This document shows, in pieces, positions 13,701 through 28,700 of a DNA stretch of 64,000 bases; positions within the stretch are counted from its first letter, which is position 1, and each line of letters opens with the position of its first letter. The notes under the pieces are model-generated. The model was not told where the DNA came from. It did not search any database and saw nothing but the letters and a program-made list of their open reading frames with translations. The stretch is from assembly GCA_013400155.1 (NCBI GenBank), contig VXBM01001341.1, positions 62,001 through 126,000 of the forward strand, given 5' to 3'. This DNA is from Helopsaltes ochotensis (taxonomy: Eukaryota; Chordata; Aves; Passeriformes; Locustellidae). The position numbers were made by a program, and so were the translations under genes.

Positions 13701-16700
13701 GGTTCACAATATTCTACTTTGGCTAATGATCTTTATTTCCTCTTTTGATAGGCTGTCTTATCACTATAGAGGAGTATCCTTGTGGGATAGGGCAAATAAA
13801 CTAGTTACATTTCTAAATCTAAGCCAGAAAAATCATTTATCTACATGAAGAAGGTACATGAGGTACAGCTGAGAACCCTCCTAGTGGACTTCAGGTGTCC
13901 ACTTCCTGGTATCTCAGTGTTCCAGATGAAATAAGCAATACCACTGAAAAAGAATAACCTCCAAATGCATACATGTATGCATTTATAGCTACAGACATTA
14001 CAGACATTTCCTTGCTGTAGCCCTGCAGGTAAAGGATGTACCATTTTTAAACAACATGCTTACACAATATAGTTCTGGTTTAAGATGAAAGACATTTGTA
14101 CGCTGACCAGACTCTCATGTTTTTTCTAAGTTCACTCGGCCATGTGCTCTCCTTCTTCTTTATATGTCTGTCGTGGATAAGATCCTGAAAATAAACTTTG
14201 AATAAATAGATGCATAGAAGACATAAGCAATATTTTGGCAGGAAAGTCTCTACAGAAAGAGGTAGAAATTGGTGGAAAATCAGAAAACTTTGGAAACAAG
14301 TAGAAGAAGGAAAGGAATAATGAGCTCAGAATCTAAAAATGGCTAAGAGAAGAAATTTTTTAACACTGAACATTGTATACGATTTTTTTTGAGGGCATTT
14401 CTCAGGTCATGTCAATGCAAAAAAAAAAAAAAGAAGAAAAGGACGCTTTCTACTTGAGGGATAACTAGTACATGCTTCTATACTTGTTCAAAGTCCTAGG
14501 AAATGGAGAGATTGTATTTATCTCTTCAATGGAGGTTATGTTGGGGAAATTGTGAATTTCCTTCTTGCAGTTTAAATCCTTTTCTGTACTATAACATTCT
14601 TATAACATTTTTTCAACACTTTTATAGAGGAATAGGTAATTGTCCCAAAGTAAAAAAAAAAAAGCCCTACAAAGTAGCCTTTCTGTCTGGCTGGCTCCCT
14701 GGATTTGCTCAGTGTGTGCAGATAAGTAACTGGAAGAAATGGTGGGAGAGTGAGTGACTATGAACAGGAATGAGGAAGGGTACACAGCCTTTTCATTATC
14801 TGAGTCTAACCTCTTGCCAACTGTTGGTATAGGTTATGCTGAGTCTAAGAATGTCACAAAAGCTTTTTTTTTTTTTTTAATTTCTCTGTAGTTACACACA
14901 AATTCTAAAGGCTTTTATATAAGAAATTAAAAAGTGGGAGTGAAATTTGAATCCAGGGCAGCTGGTAAATCTGTCTTCAGGAATGCCACAATGCTTTGGA
15001 GGAGGGGGAAGACATGATTCAATAACAGTGAACAAATACTTAGGAGAAGGCTGGTGAAGATACTGTGTCAGATGTTGAGTCCATCAGCTCTTGAGACTCC
15101 AGGAGGACAGGAGCTGCAGAGCATAATGCATCTCTAAGTTTAGAGATATAGGTCCCCACAAACAGTCCAGTTTCTGCATGCCTGGACTCCTTCACATTGT
15201 CTCAAAGTACCCTGAGAAAGGAGCTCTTTAGAATATTTTGTTAACACAATTGCTGTGGAGAATTTTAAGCATGTTAGGGATGGGCTAGGGAAGGAACTGA
15301 AATGCAGGTCTAACCGCCCATCTAATTTAGACTCCTGGGGCAATATTTTCTTTGAAGAAATCAATAACCCTCCCTTCAAAGCAAACTGTCAAAACAAATG
15401 CCCATTTGACTCCAAAGTTTCTCCTCCTGGCACTGTAGCTGCTGAAAAGTGTCAGTTACATGGAGAAGGTGATTTAGGGTATTGTTTTAACAAAGTAAAA
15501 AATATGAGACTAGCTCTTCTGTTGGCAATTCTTCAGTAAATGACATCATTAGGAAGAAATGTTGAAGGATGCTTAGCAGAACTTTAACTGGAGTCAGAGA
15601 TTCAAAGGTGACGATATCACCAGATTCTGCAAAATTTAAACTACCGGCCTCCTCATGATTGTAGATCTTGTTAAAAGCTGCTTTCATCAGCAAGTGATAA
15701 TATGGAAAAAGTCTTTACATTGTGACTTAAGAAGTCTGGACTTGGCTATCTTCCCCCATAACCTGACAAAGATAAGAAGGGGAAAATGCTTCTTTTACCT
15801 TTATTGTGAAGTCAATAGAAGCTGAAGCAGGTTAGCACGCTTAGAACAGAGGTATATGCATTTCCTTACTGGATATGCATAGAAATACTATAAAATTGTG
15901 CTGGCAACTGTTATATATCTGTGGTGTCTTAATTTTTGTAAGAGGCTGTATTTCTTTTTGCAAAGTGCTGTTTAGAATACCTGCGAGATAGGAATGTTGA
16001 GTACTGTAAAATATCTATCTTTTAAAGAATTACCTTTTGTATCTAACATTTTATAAGTTTTAGGCATCTGAAAAGAATAATTTAAAAACAGAATAATAGC
16101 TTTGCATTTCCAATGTTAGGAACAACTGTGTGAGCCATATTTTAATGACATTTATCATTTGTGACTGCCTATTCCCATATTTTATTTCCATTTTGCTCTT
16201 TTGCCTTGTTCATCCTTTTCCTGTACTTCCTGTCTCCCTGTAACATCTATCTTCTTCCCCCTCCCCCTCCAAGTCTTGCAAGTCTCAGGTCTTAATTATT
16301 TAGAGCAGGGAAGAAGATATCAGGATAGTATAATTTGACAAGATTCAGATTACATCTCCTGGTGAATAGCAAATGTAGAATGGCAACTTGTGTGAATTAC
16401 ATAAGAAAACAATGGCATTTTGAGAATGGCCCTGAATTGAATACAGTTCAGACATGCATACCTAAGGAAGGATCTCTGCCATCAATTACTTTCAGGCACC
16501 TGTGTGCAAAGTGCTCGGCGTTCTCTGCAGAACAATGGAATCCTTTTTATACTGTAGTCTTAGGATTGTTGAAACCATTGATTTACTGTCTTCAGAGCTC
16601 AAGCCACTTATTACCGAGAGATCCAAATCCCCGAAGTGACTGTAAATTTCGCATGTGGTAATGCAGCAGACCACAGCCCCACAAGAAATAAGAGCAAGCA

Positions 16701-19700
16701 GCAACCCCTTCCAGGTGTACAGAGGTACTTCAAGTGAAAGGCTCTGAGGTCCCCCCCTTGTTTTTGTGGACCTTTGTGTGCTAGAGACGTTTAGCAGGGA
16801 AGCTGGTACTGGAAATCCTGAATTACTACTTTGTTTGACACTTACAACCATAAGCTTGTCAGTAGTTTTACCACGAGTTTGCTTTAAGAAATGTTTGGAC
16901 TCCAGTTAGAAGAGTTCTTTCCCCCCTGTTTACCAGAGTTTTAATTGCTCTGAATTAAAGGGGTAGTGGATTACTTAGTTCTTCTGTATCTTTCATATGA
17001 CTCGCTCTATTCCAAGATGAAATGTTGATTCCAAAGTCATAGAAGAATATTTCTTATCTGAGTATTCTTTTTTTCTTTCAGGAAAACGTCTCTGATTTTT
17101 CTGTTCTCTGCAGCAGTGCAGTTAGACTTTTCTCTCTGCAGCAGTTAAACTAATCGCCTGAAGAACTAGTCTTTAATTGTTATTTAGTTTGTTGTCAAGC
17201 GGCAACTAATTAAAACTAGAGACCATTAAAACAATCTTGGTAAACCACAGAGCATGGTGGATTGGCTGTGTTGCAATATTTTGTTTTCTTTTGTAAAGCA
17301 ATTTGCAGAATATTTACCCCCGTGGAAGGAGTGACTTGATACCCAACTGGTTGCTATGTAAAGCACTGTAAAGTCATACATACTGAAACTACAGGCTGAC
17401 AAGGAAGAGCTGACCAAGATAGAATGCAAGACATCAAGTGGAAACACTTTTAATTAAGGCACAAATATTTAATGTTCATTCATGGAAGAAGAAAACTGGA
17501 AGGTATTCTGAAAGGTCTGCACAATAACAGGGGTTTTAAGTAGTTGGATCTGGAGAGTTTTCTCCTTCTATTAACTGAAAATAGAAGCAGTAGTTCTGGA
17601 TTCACTAAAATGTGCCTAGGAGAGAAGTTCTGCTTTTATCTATTGAAAGAAAAAATGCCTTGGTGTTTGTCAAAGCCAAATTTTAAAATAGCAGTAGTCA
17701 CACACCAGGGAAGAAAATCTCAGTGTAGATTGTAGACTGATTTTCAAAAACATGTGGTTATGATTCTTTCTGCTTCAATTACATTTTTTTTTAAATGGGG
17801 AAAAAAAGTTTAAACTTTATGGATTTAGTCAGTTTCATAAGTTGAGCTTTAAGGAAAATCTTAAACATTAACAAACTAGTAAAAGTCTTGAGACAGTGAG
17901 ATTTCACAATGAAAATCTCCCAGGTGCAGACAGATTGTAAACTGATGGAGAGACTTGCTAACTCCTTTATTAAAATTAATTTTGTTACACTGGTTTGGTA
18001 ATATAATAATATTTGAGGGACTAGTTGATACCAGTTAGTATAAGATGGCTTTATGTTAATGTTATGTTAATGTTAATATTGATAGATACAATACTAACAG
18101 TTGTACTGGAGGTAGAGTTGTTATGCGATCATACATAAAACTAAATGTTGGTATAGTACGGAGATATTACAATCCTACTCCAGTGAAATACCAAAACTGG
18201 TGAATATTTACATGTAGATTTTCAGACCTTGGCAGCTTAGACACATGCTTGGGAAATTCAGTTAATAAATATTACTTAATGATTTAAGTGATTAAAATAT
18301 TCATTCCAGAATGACTGGAGCAGTCTTTGAGTGCTTGCTCTTCTGTCTATGCACAGTCTAGAGTTTAAAGACCTGGTTTGCATTAAATATCCAGATTTTC
18401 CACTGAAATATTTCTGACCCTAAGCTATTCCTCCTATTTAGTTCTGGGAATCAATTCGAGACAATAGTGAACTGGGGGAAACAGTTGGATACTGGGTCTC
18501 TTATAGAGTTCACAGAATCATAAAAGAATAGTATCACGGGCTTATTGAGGTTGGAAGGTGCAACATCTGGTCCTATGCTCCAGCTTGCCCAGGGTGACCT
18601 ACAGCTCATTGCCCACGATCATGTCCAGAAGACTTTTGATTATTTTCAAGGATGGAGACTCCACAACCCTTCTGAACAATCTATGCCCGTGTTTGGCCAC
18701 CCGCACAGCTCTGCCAAGCTGCTTTCTCCAGCTGGGTGGCCCCCTACATATACTGGTTTGGGGGGTTGTTCTTCATCAGGTGCAGGACTCTGCACTTCTC
18801 TTTGCCAAACTTTACAAGGTTCCTGTCAGCTCATTTCTCCAGCTTGTGAAGGTCCCTCTGGATAGCGCGCCCTCTGGCCTATCAACCACTCCTCCCAAAT
18901 TTGTGTCATCAGCCAAATTGTTGAGGGTACTCTCTGCTCTATCATTCAGATAATTAATGAAGATCTTAAACAGGACTGGACGCAGTACAGATCCCCACGG
19001 TTCACCTCTAGTTACCAGCCTCCAAATATACTTTGCACCACTGATCACCGCCCTCAAGGTCTGTCCATTCATCCAGTTTTCAATCCACCCCACTGTCTGC
19101 CCATCCAGCCCCTACAGCAACAGCCTGGGGCTGTTCTGGGAGGCAGCGTCAAGAGCCTTATTGTCGGCTCATTAGAAGCTCGTCAGACACTGCTTTTCCC
19201 TCATCTTTCAGGTACATCACTTCATTGTTATCAGGTTAGTCAAGCACTTCCATGCAGTGAACCATGCTGACTCCTCCTAAGAAATTTCTTGCCCTTCATG
19301 TCTCTGTATACAGAATTAATTGCTCTATCAGTTAGATCTGCAGAACCTTGGATTAGCCGTGGTTATACATGGATGGACCTTTATCTACATCTTACCTGGT
19401 CAAAGAAAGCAACATTTCTATATGCAGTTGGTACACTTTGGTTAGCTGATACAAAATTGTACACTACAGAGAAGAGAAGAATACAAAATGGCCATATAGT
19501 GGCCACAATGGTCATGCCATCTTGAGTTAAATAAAGAAATGACCAAGTACCAGCATAAAATTTATCTCTCCTCCAAGCTAGGTGCTCTCTGATCAGAGTG
19601 GCTTCAACTTTCTCTTATGAATGGCTTTCACTCATATGTCACTCACCCTTCTGCCCTCTGTTACCTGATACAAGGTGACTTTCATCTCTTATTTTAGCCA

Positions 19701-22700
19701 AAGCTTTCTCCAGGATGAATGGATATTCTAATGAATAGTATTACTTGATGGGAACATGCAGTGAGATCTGTTAACTACCAAGCAGTAGCTAAATGAGTCA
19801 GCAGGAACATGTGTAAACTCGGCGGTGGTGCTTGTAGTATACCCTATTCCCTACAAATCCCTCTCCTGTGCACAAGCTGTATGCCAGAAAAGGATACCTC
19901 TGTGGTTCTCCTCTGTATTATGCAGCTGACTTACATCTGTGTCTTCCACTTACAACGCTGGCACTGTGCAACCTCATCTCAGTTTGTCCATTTTAAATGG
20001 GCTTTTCTCAAAAACACTGTCCTAAAAAAAGGACCCTAAAGTTATGGCCATAATGGTCTTCTGTTCCTTCCCTAAATGATACTCATTTGGCTAACTTAAT
20101 TTCACTTCACAAAAAACTGTGAAAACTCTGACTCTGTATAGGAGGACATTTCAACTATTGAACTGATATTTTGTCAAGAAACATTATAGAATTGTAGATA
20201 AAGATATTCTGAACTCAGTTACTAGCTCAGATCAGCTGCTGTGGATAATCATCGGTGGAGGACAGAGTATTTTTTTTTTAGTAGAACTACTGCTTAAATG
20301 CTGTGTTTATTCTCATGTTTCTCCATTGTTTCACTTGCTGCCATAGAAGCCATGTAGAAAAGAGATCACAAACAACTTTATAGGCAAAAAAATAATTGAA
20401 GTTGTGTACACAATCTTTCTGGTGTAATGAGCTGAGAAAGATAGTCCAGATCTAAAAAAAATGAACACTTTTGAACTGAGCAGTGCCCTGATCAGTAATG
20501 AAAAAAGTACCATAAAAGGTATGAAAAGTAGGGCAGGATGGAAGCTACAGATGAAGCTACAGGTGCTGTTATATAAGCATGAAAACATTGGAACTAGATT
20601 GTAAAAGAACAAGAAAAAGAGCAGAAAGAATCTCCATATTTATATTCCATGCCTAACAAACATATAAATCTATTAATTAATTCCTCAAATTTTTGTTGCT
20701 TTGTTATCACAAAGATAAGCATTTGACTGTCATTAAAGGTTTTAATTTAAAATATCTTCTATTCATTGAAATGATTTTGTCATAAACTACTGCCTGACAG
20801 ATTCTATCAAGATGTCTGTTAATCATAAAGTCTTATAATGAGTTAGCAATGTAAAGATTTTTGGGACTTTGCCCTATAGAGCTTTGAGAAGATTGCTTTT
20901 GCTCTTGGGCAATCTGTCCTCAGGAGGACTCATCCAGTAGCTCTCCACCTTATCCGGTGGAGTACAGTGTATCTTCTGTCCAGGTAGCATTTCTTACACA
21001 AGGTGAATAGGCAGCATCGATTTTTCAGCTCAGTGTCATGCTAAATATTCCTTCAAATAAGGGAGCCACCCTTCTACCTGCTTCCAGAGATTCTAAAGAT
21101 CTTCTGGGCCATTAGAAGTTGGATCTGCTAATTGCTGCATGGAACAAAGTCTTGTTATTCAAGGCAAGAATAAAAGATAGGTTAGTTGCTCACTCAGGCC
21201 AGGTATCTAAGTGGTTGTATAGCATCTATAACAGAGACTGAAACTTGTACCAGTGAAAACTTACATTGCTTATGCAGTAGAAGTGTCTGGAAAAGGAAAG
21301 CTGGTTTTGTTACTTTTCCTTGACAAAATTTAGGAAAAAAGTCAACATTCCTTCAAAATTTTGTTAGAAATAAAGAAAAAAGCAAGTTCAGAAACTTCAA
21401 TTTATTTTTTTTGAGTATGATAGATGCAGCACTGAAGTCAGTGGAAAATAAAATTTTCACCTTCCCCCTCCCCTGCTCCAATTAATTTGATCAATTTTCA
21501 GACATTCTCTGATCTGAGGGTGAGGTCATTATAATTTACATGAGCTTAAAAAAAAAAAAAGGACTGTCACATTTACCATGGACTTAAGGAGAGCAGCAAT
21601 TCCTTAGTACATAATACATTAATCTTATTTGAACCTTATGTTCCCTAGCCTTTCAACAAACAGAAGAACACCTTGTTTTCATGTCTTGAATACTTGTACT
21701 GAAGAAAATGGTAATTAAAGGAAAAGCTAAATTTTTTTGAACCAAAATTATTACTTTCGAGCACTTAATAAAGCATCTTAATTCTTCAGACTTTCTTAAG
21801 GAATATGGCACAGTTGACCTTACTGAAAACCATAATTCTTAAGGCATGTTCACTTGAATAATGCTGTTTGGTGTTTGAAAGTATGAGGATGTAAAAACAG
21901 CAGGAGGAAGTATGAAGTTTCCTTCTGTTTATTGTGATTTATGAGTAAAGATTAAAAGCAGTCCAAGATAAACCTGCCACTGCAAGTGGAAATTCATCTT
22001 GTATGTGGGTACTGAAGTGCTTGTGTCAGGAAAGATCTATGCAAATGTAAAGGACAATGTTCTTACGTGTTCCTCTTGCTGGAGGAACATATGCTGGTGT
22101 AGCATATGTTGTCTGTTGCATTTTGGAGGACCTCAATGTGTTGAAAGTCAGTAGAATCTTGTTGATATACCCTCATGTGATAAATGCTTTCTAATTTTAG
22201 GGAGGCGAAGAAATACTACAGCCAATGCTGTAGTGCCTAAAACACCGAATCCTGGATTCAGCCAGGACAGGGTTAATTTTTGCAGTAGCCAGGAGGGGCA
22301 TGGCTAGGAGATGAATCTATACCCATCAAGTCATTTTTTGGGGAGGGTGGGAGGGTTCCCACTTTGGATTGGGTTTTGAGGCAGAAGGGGGTCAGGGTAT
22401 TGCTGGGGGGTGGTTCTGTGAGGGGTGGAGAATGAGGTGTGAATCAGTCACATTTTTTTCTTGTATTGCTCTGGCACTGGGATTGCTCCTTGTTTTATTT
22501 TATTGTTACTTCCTGGACTGCATCAAAAGCAGCATGGCCAGCAGGTTGAAGTGGGGTGATTCTCCCTCTGCTCTCCCCTGGAGAGACTGCCTGTACTGTG
22601 TCCAGCTCTGGAGTCCTCAGCAAAGGAAGGACTGGGACCTGTTAGAGCAGCTCCAGAGGAGGCCACTCAGATGACCAAAGGTTGGAGCACCTCTCCTAAT

Positions 22701-25700
22701 AAGACAAGCTGAGAGCTTTCAGGTTGTGCAGTTGGAGAAGAGAAGGCTCTGGGGAGACCTCATTTTTGTCTTTCAGTACTTAAAGGGTGCCTACAACAAA
22801 GACTGGGACAGACTTTTTAGTAGGGCCTGCTGGGATAGAACTAGGACTAATGGTTGTAAATGAGAAGATTCAGGCTACATAGAAGGAAGAAATTTCTTAT
22901 TACACAGGTGGTGAAACACTGGAGCAGGTTACTCTGAGAGGCAATAGGTGCCCAGTTTCTGGAAATATTCACAGCCAGGTTGAACAGGTCTTTGAGCAAC
23001 CTGGTCTAGTTGAAGATGTGCCTACTTGTTGCAGGGGGATCGGAGTAAATGACCTTCAAAGGTCTCTTCAAACCCTAACTAGTTTAGGAGTCAACTGAAG
23101 TTCAATTATTATATATGTGGCAATAAAAGGAAAAAAGAGGCACTACTGTGGATCATTTAGTAATATTTGATTCATACTGAATTACTGCTCCCAAAGTATA
23201 ATTTCTGCGCAGATATTTTTAGGAATATATGCAAATCTTTTTCCCCTGTTGGAAGGGACCTGACTATATAAAGCACATAATTGTACAAAGAAAACAATCC
23301 TATGTTGATATGACTTTGTACTATATATGATACAATAGAATCATGCTTAGTCTATGTACGTGGCATTCTGGGAGGTTTTTTACTTTGGAAGGGATTTGTG
23401 TCTGGTTTCTACCTTTCTTTTTTTCTTGAAATAAACAGTCGTCTTAAGTACTCAAAATGTTTGGGTTGTGAGCTGGGCTTCAAATACAGCTTTAGCCAAT
23501 TGTTTTGTTCCCTTCCTTTTTATTTCTCCACTGTGGAAAATAATGTTAAACTAATCTCCCTGCGAACTTCTTTCTGCACACAATCCTTTCTCATTTTGCC
23601 TGTCCATGCATTACAAACCACAAATGCATAACTGAAAAAACCAGCTGTCTTACCACCTTCCTACTGCATTTCAAAACATCAAAGCTATTTTCCATGTACT
23701 ATGTTTTGCAGTATAAGGACACTAATTAAACTACAGTTCTTCCTGCTGCTACCATTACGTACATCACCTCTCAAATGAAGGTATTAGAGTTTAACGTGTT
23801 ACTTAACTGGAGAAGCTGTAGGGACAAAAATCAAATATCATGCTAAAGCACATTGAATGACAGCAGTATCTCAGAGCCATTTGTGGGAAAAAATTAGAGT
23901 GGTATAAACTAAAATGCACCTTGATCTTAAGTCTAAGGGAAAATAACATATCTGGATTTCTGAGCAAATTTGTTTTCTTATGGGCAGGAATGAGTGCATT
24001 CAGTAACAAAGCTTGTCACATCTTCTGTTTTCTGATTCTCAACCAGAAACAGGCTTGATTGGTGAAAATGGTGTTTTCTTAATAGACAGAGTACTGTGTA
24101 ACTATTGTAACATGAGAATTGTTGCCTCTTTCTTTCCTATATATCATCTTGCTCAGTTCTTTACCATATGCTTTCTGACTAGCACTACTAATGTTAAAAG
24201 AGCTATTCTATCAAGAAGTAAATTCTATAATGTATTCTCCATAATAGTATATGGAGAAACAGGTAAGTGACAAGTTGTGTCTAGAGTATTCCTATAGGCA
24301 AAAGTTTTTACTTGCTTCTCCATTTTCTGACAAAGCTCTGGGATCATAAACCATTCACTGAGATGCTTCCACAGCCCTATAAAATTAGAGAATCATGGAA
24401 TTGTAGTTTGGGTTGGAAGGGACCTTAAAGATCATCTTGTCCCAATTCTCCTGCATGGGCAAACACATCTTCCCCTAGACCAGGTTACCCACAGCCCCAT
24501 CCAGCCTGGTCTTGAACACCTCTAGGGACTGGGAGTCCACAACCTCTCTGGAAACCTGTTCCAGTGCCTCACCACCCTTATAGCAAAGAATTTTTTCCTA
24601 CTATCTACCCTCCTTCAGTTTAAGGCCATTTTCTCCATGTCTTTTCACTATGTGTCCATGGGAAAAGTTCCTCTCCAGCCTTCTTGCAGTCCCCCTTTTA
24701 GGTACTGGATTGTGCTCTAAGGTCTCCCTGGAGCCTTCTCTCCTTCAGGCTGACAACTCCAACTCCCACATTCTGTCTTCATAGCAGAGGTTCTCCTGTG
24801 ATCAACTTAGTTGCCTCCTCTGGACCAGTTCCAACAGGTCCATGCCTTTCCTCTGCTGGGGACCTCAGAGCTGGGTGCAGAACTCCAGGTGGCATGTCAC
24901 CAGAGCAGAGTGGAAGGGCAGAATGTCCTCCCTTGCCCTGCTGCCCATGCTGCTTTGGATGCAGCCTGGGATATAAGTGGATTTCTAGGCTGTGAGTGCA
25001 TACTGCTGAATTGTGTTGAGCTTGGGAAGAGACTTCATCTGTTTTCATTTTGGACACCTTAACTCAATAGGGAGTGTTTATCTTAAAAGTATTTCTAACT
25101 TTTTGGTTAAAAATCTCACCTAGAAACTCTGAGATGACCGAAATTCTAGCACATATAAACAATATATTTGAGTTACAGAATTTATGTACAGGAGTTGTAG
25201 TCCACCATGAAACTTTTCTCTTTTCAAGCTGCTGGAGACTCTCTCCTCCAGCATATGACTGGCAAAACTTTGAAGCTTTTCAGGAGGTGCAGTAGTATTT
25301 ACTTTCAGTGGGAACTACCCCAGCATATTTTGTTAATTCTCTCAAATTATTTTCAGTTTTAAGCAAGAGCTACTTGACATATATGTGTTTGTTTGGTTGG
25401 AGGATTTTTTTGTCAGTGGGCATTGCTTGTAAATTCGAATACCCTAACGCTTATTTAATTTACTGCTGTTATCAAGAATACTTCCACTGTAATTCCATGC
25501 TATTCCACTTGTATTAATTAAAGTCTTACCGGGGTGGAATGTAAGGGGCAGGAAGCAAGCCAGTCTACCAGTGCCTGAAAAAAAGTACTTTCCTACCCCA
25601 TGACTTGGAGCAGCCTTCATAGCTATTTGCCCTAGCCCTCAGGGTTTAATTATGTCCCTCATGCCCTTCCTAGCAGCAACAATCCTTACTATGCCTTGCT

Positions 25701-28700
25701 GGAAGGAGTACAGGGAAGAGAAAGTCCCTACCATATAAAGACGTTTTCAGAGTTTCAGGGTACTATTGTTATTCATTAAATTATTTCTTCTGTTTTTTAT
25801 TCAGGCTTTGCTAATTCCTTACACAATTTATCATACAACAGAACAACTGCTTCCACATATTACTGGTAACCCATTTCCATGCAATTTTTTATCAGTATGA
25901 GCAGATGCCAGAATATTCCCATGAGGACATCTTAGTTTCAATTAATTTATCGTATTAAAATGGAGGTTAAAAGGAAAAAATTCAAAATTCATAGTGTGAA
26001 ACTCAGTTCTTGGCGTTTCTTTATTTAACCCATGTTACTGGAAAATAGTCTGGTACTTTAAAAATAATAAAAAAAATGCTTTCACTGGCAAAACTTTCAG
26101 TGAATCTTTGAAGACAATTTTGAAGCTGTAGCAGTTGCAATATATTGCAACTTAATTTTAATACCTTTACATAGCAAGTGAAGCAGTTTTATGATTCTTT
26201 ACTGTCCTGTTTTATATCCTCTACTATACTTCAAGGTGTTTCTAATATGTACTTTGCTCTCATTTTGAAATATTATTTTCGACTGTTCCCATTTTTCTTT
26301 CAGTGCCGGTCAGTTCCATAAGGGCCAAACACTACCACACTTGCACTGCAGTGGGACTGCTCCTTCAAAAAAGAACTATTTGGCATAATTATGATAAACT
26401 CTGCCTGACTGTTTAAACTTCATTATGTTCTAAGTGTTTTTAGAGGAAATAGTTGCTTACTCACACACTTCTTTAAATTTGACTGGAGGCTACCTTATTA
26501 GGTTATGACCTATCTGCTGGGAACCTTGACCTGTATGTTGGTTACATTTTTAATTACTAACATATTTTGTTAATTGTTCACCTACAGAGAACAGCTACCT
26601 AAAATCTCCTCCTTAATGAGCTCATTTCAATGCTGTATGCCTTGTAATTGGTGACCATTACAAGTGTGACAAATAAATAAATCTTTCTCAAGCTGGATTA
26701 AACCAAACTCAAACCAGTCCAAGGACTTTTGTGCCTTGCTTAGGAAAAATATGTCCAAGATTAAGTATAAATAATATTAATAGGCATGCTCATGTAGTAT
26801 ATTATAGGGCAAGTTCCAATATCAAAAGTGGCTTTTACCTCTTGTTGTACAATATATGTACAAGATATCTCTGAGTTTCTTCAGATATAAAATAACTCCA
26901 AGTTTTGTTCAATAAATCTCTTTTTTTTCTAGATTGGGTAAAAGCATAAGGTACTGATTAATAAAATCATTTCATGTTTGTCTAAGGATTATTGATAGAA
27001 GAAATCCTTAAAATCTGTTTTCTTAAGAGATTTTTGTCCATTGTACATAAACAACAAAAATGGCAACATCAATTCACAACATTTGTTTTGTTGTTGCAAG
27101 GTCCACAGAATAGAATCCAAGGGACTATGAGATATGCTGTCAGTCCCCTGAGCAGGAAAAAAAGAACTGAGCACACTTTGTTGATAAAGATTAGAAAGGC
27201 AAATATAGATAATAATGATCAGCTTCAGTTCTGATGAGTCTGTCCAAACACTTCCTGGACAGACTAGAAATGCAGTTCCCCAATGCTTTGAATCCTTGCT
27301 TCAACTGAACCACTCTTAGAACACAATGGAAGATTTTTTTTTCCTTTGGTTTAAGACTAAATTCATCTGCAAATAAGACAGGTAAAATAGTTTCTGCAGG
27401 GAGAAAGAAAAGATGAGATATAAGTATGAAACTAATAGAGGATTATTTTTCAGTCACAGGATGACACTAAAGTTTAGTTTTTGGATTGGAGTTATGCAGG
27501 GCTTTGATTTTGCTCTTTTTTTCATTGATCACTGCACAAAGAGGTAGGCTTTCCTGCTGAAGGTTTCTGATGACACATTTCTACAGGCATTATCAGTATT
27601 CATGTAGATCTGGGTATTGTACAAGGAAAAGTATATAATCCTGAGTACTAGGGGGAGGGATGTAATACAGTAATGCCAAGGGCAGTTGCACTCAGAGGCC
27701 ATGACAGGAATTGATATGAGAATGGGAATGGGAAGAGAGGTACATCTGTGCAAAGTGAATACAGGGTGACTGTGAGTCACCAGTGTGATAAGGAATCCAG
27801 GATGTAGCTGAACTATAGATTGTAATAGGAAATCATTAATGTTGTTGGACCCACTTCTACTATGACTCATGAAGAATGCAGTCTATGTTTCTGATGGCTC
27901 TGACTCCACAAAGGTGAACTCAGATTGAAATAGACAGAGCTGAAGATTGAAAAGAAGGAGTTTACTTTAAAAAACCAGAGACAAGCTGTCGCAATAGGAC
28001 ACGAAAGGAACACATGAACTTTGTTAGTTCACAAGGCATAAAAACCTGACCTTTATTATCTGACTCCAATATATAGTATTTTCACCCAGACCATGGATTG
28101 GAGGATAATGTTGCCACCCTTCCAACCACTTTGGTCAAACCAAAAGTCCATTAATTGTTCCCTCCTCAAGAGAGGAATGAAAAACATACTTGTATTAATA
28201 TAAACATTACTTCTATTTATAACACTTGTGTAAGAAAGACTTCAGAAACTATGAAAACATCAGAAGGGTGAAAAAATCAGGGTGACATCAAGCAACAAAA
28301 AGACGGTATGCTTTTCTCTCTCTTTGTATAATAAGAAATGAAGGAATTGATATTAGGGCAAACCAGCCATTTAAGAAAATTGATATCACTCTCACAAAGG
28401 AAAATGTACATAAAATATCTGTGAACAAGTTCAGGCTAGAAATCAGAATGAAGTCTCTAACTGTGATCAGGGCTGGTGGTGTACCGTCACATGGACTTAG
28501 CTGGAGCAATAATCCTCTGAGATGGTGTGATAATGAAGGTCTGGACAAACAGCTAAATAGTACTTCTAGTACTCATGGTTCTTGATGAGACTTCCCAGAT
28601 ATTCTGCACAGGCTACATAAGCAGGTGTAATTAGTTGAAGGGTCTGCCTATGGCTGTGCAGGCAAGAAATGCTGTACTTGCTAAAGTAGGAAACTCAGGA

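Noticed and set aside
18812..19093. Minus-strand frame that looks like a reverse-transcriptase gene
   Set aside because: It is the remnant of a CR1 retrotransposon with frame breaks on both sides, so it is annotated as a mobile element, not a host gene.
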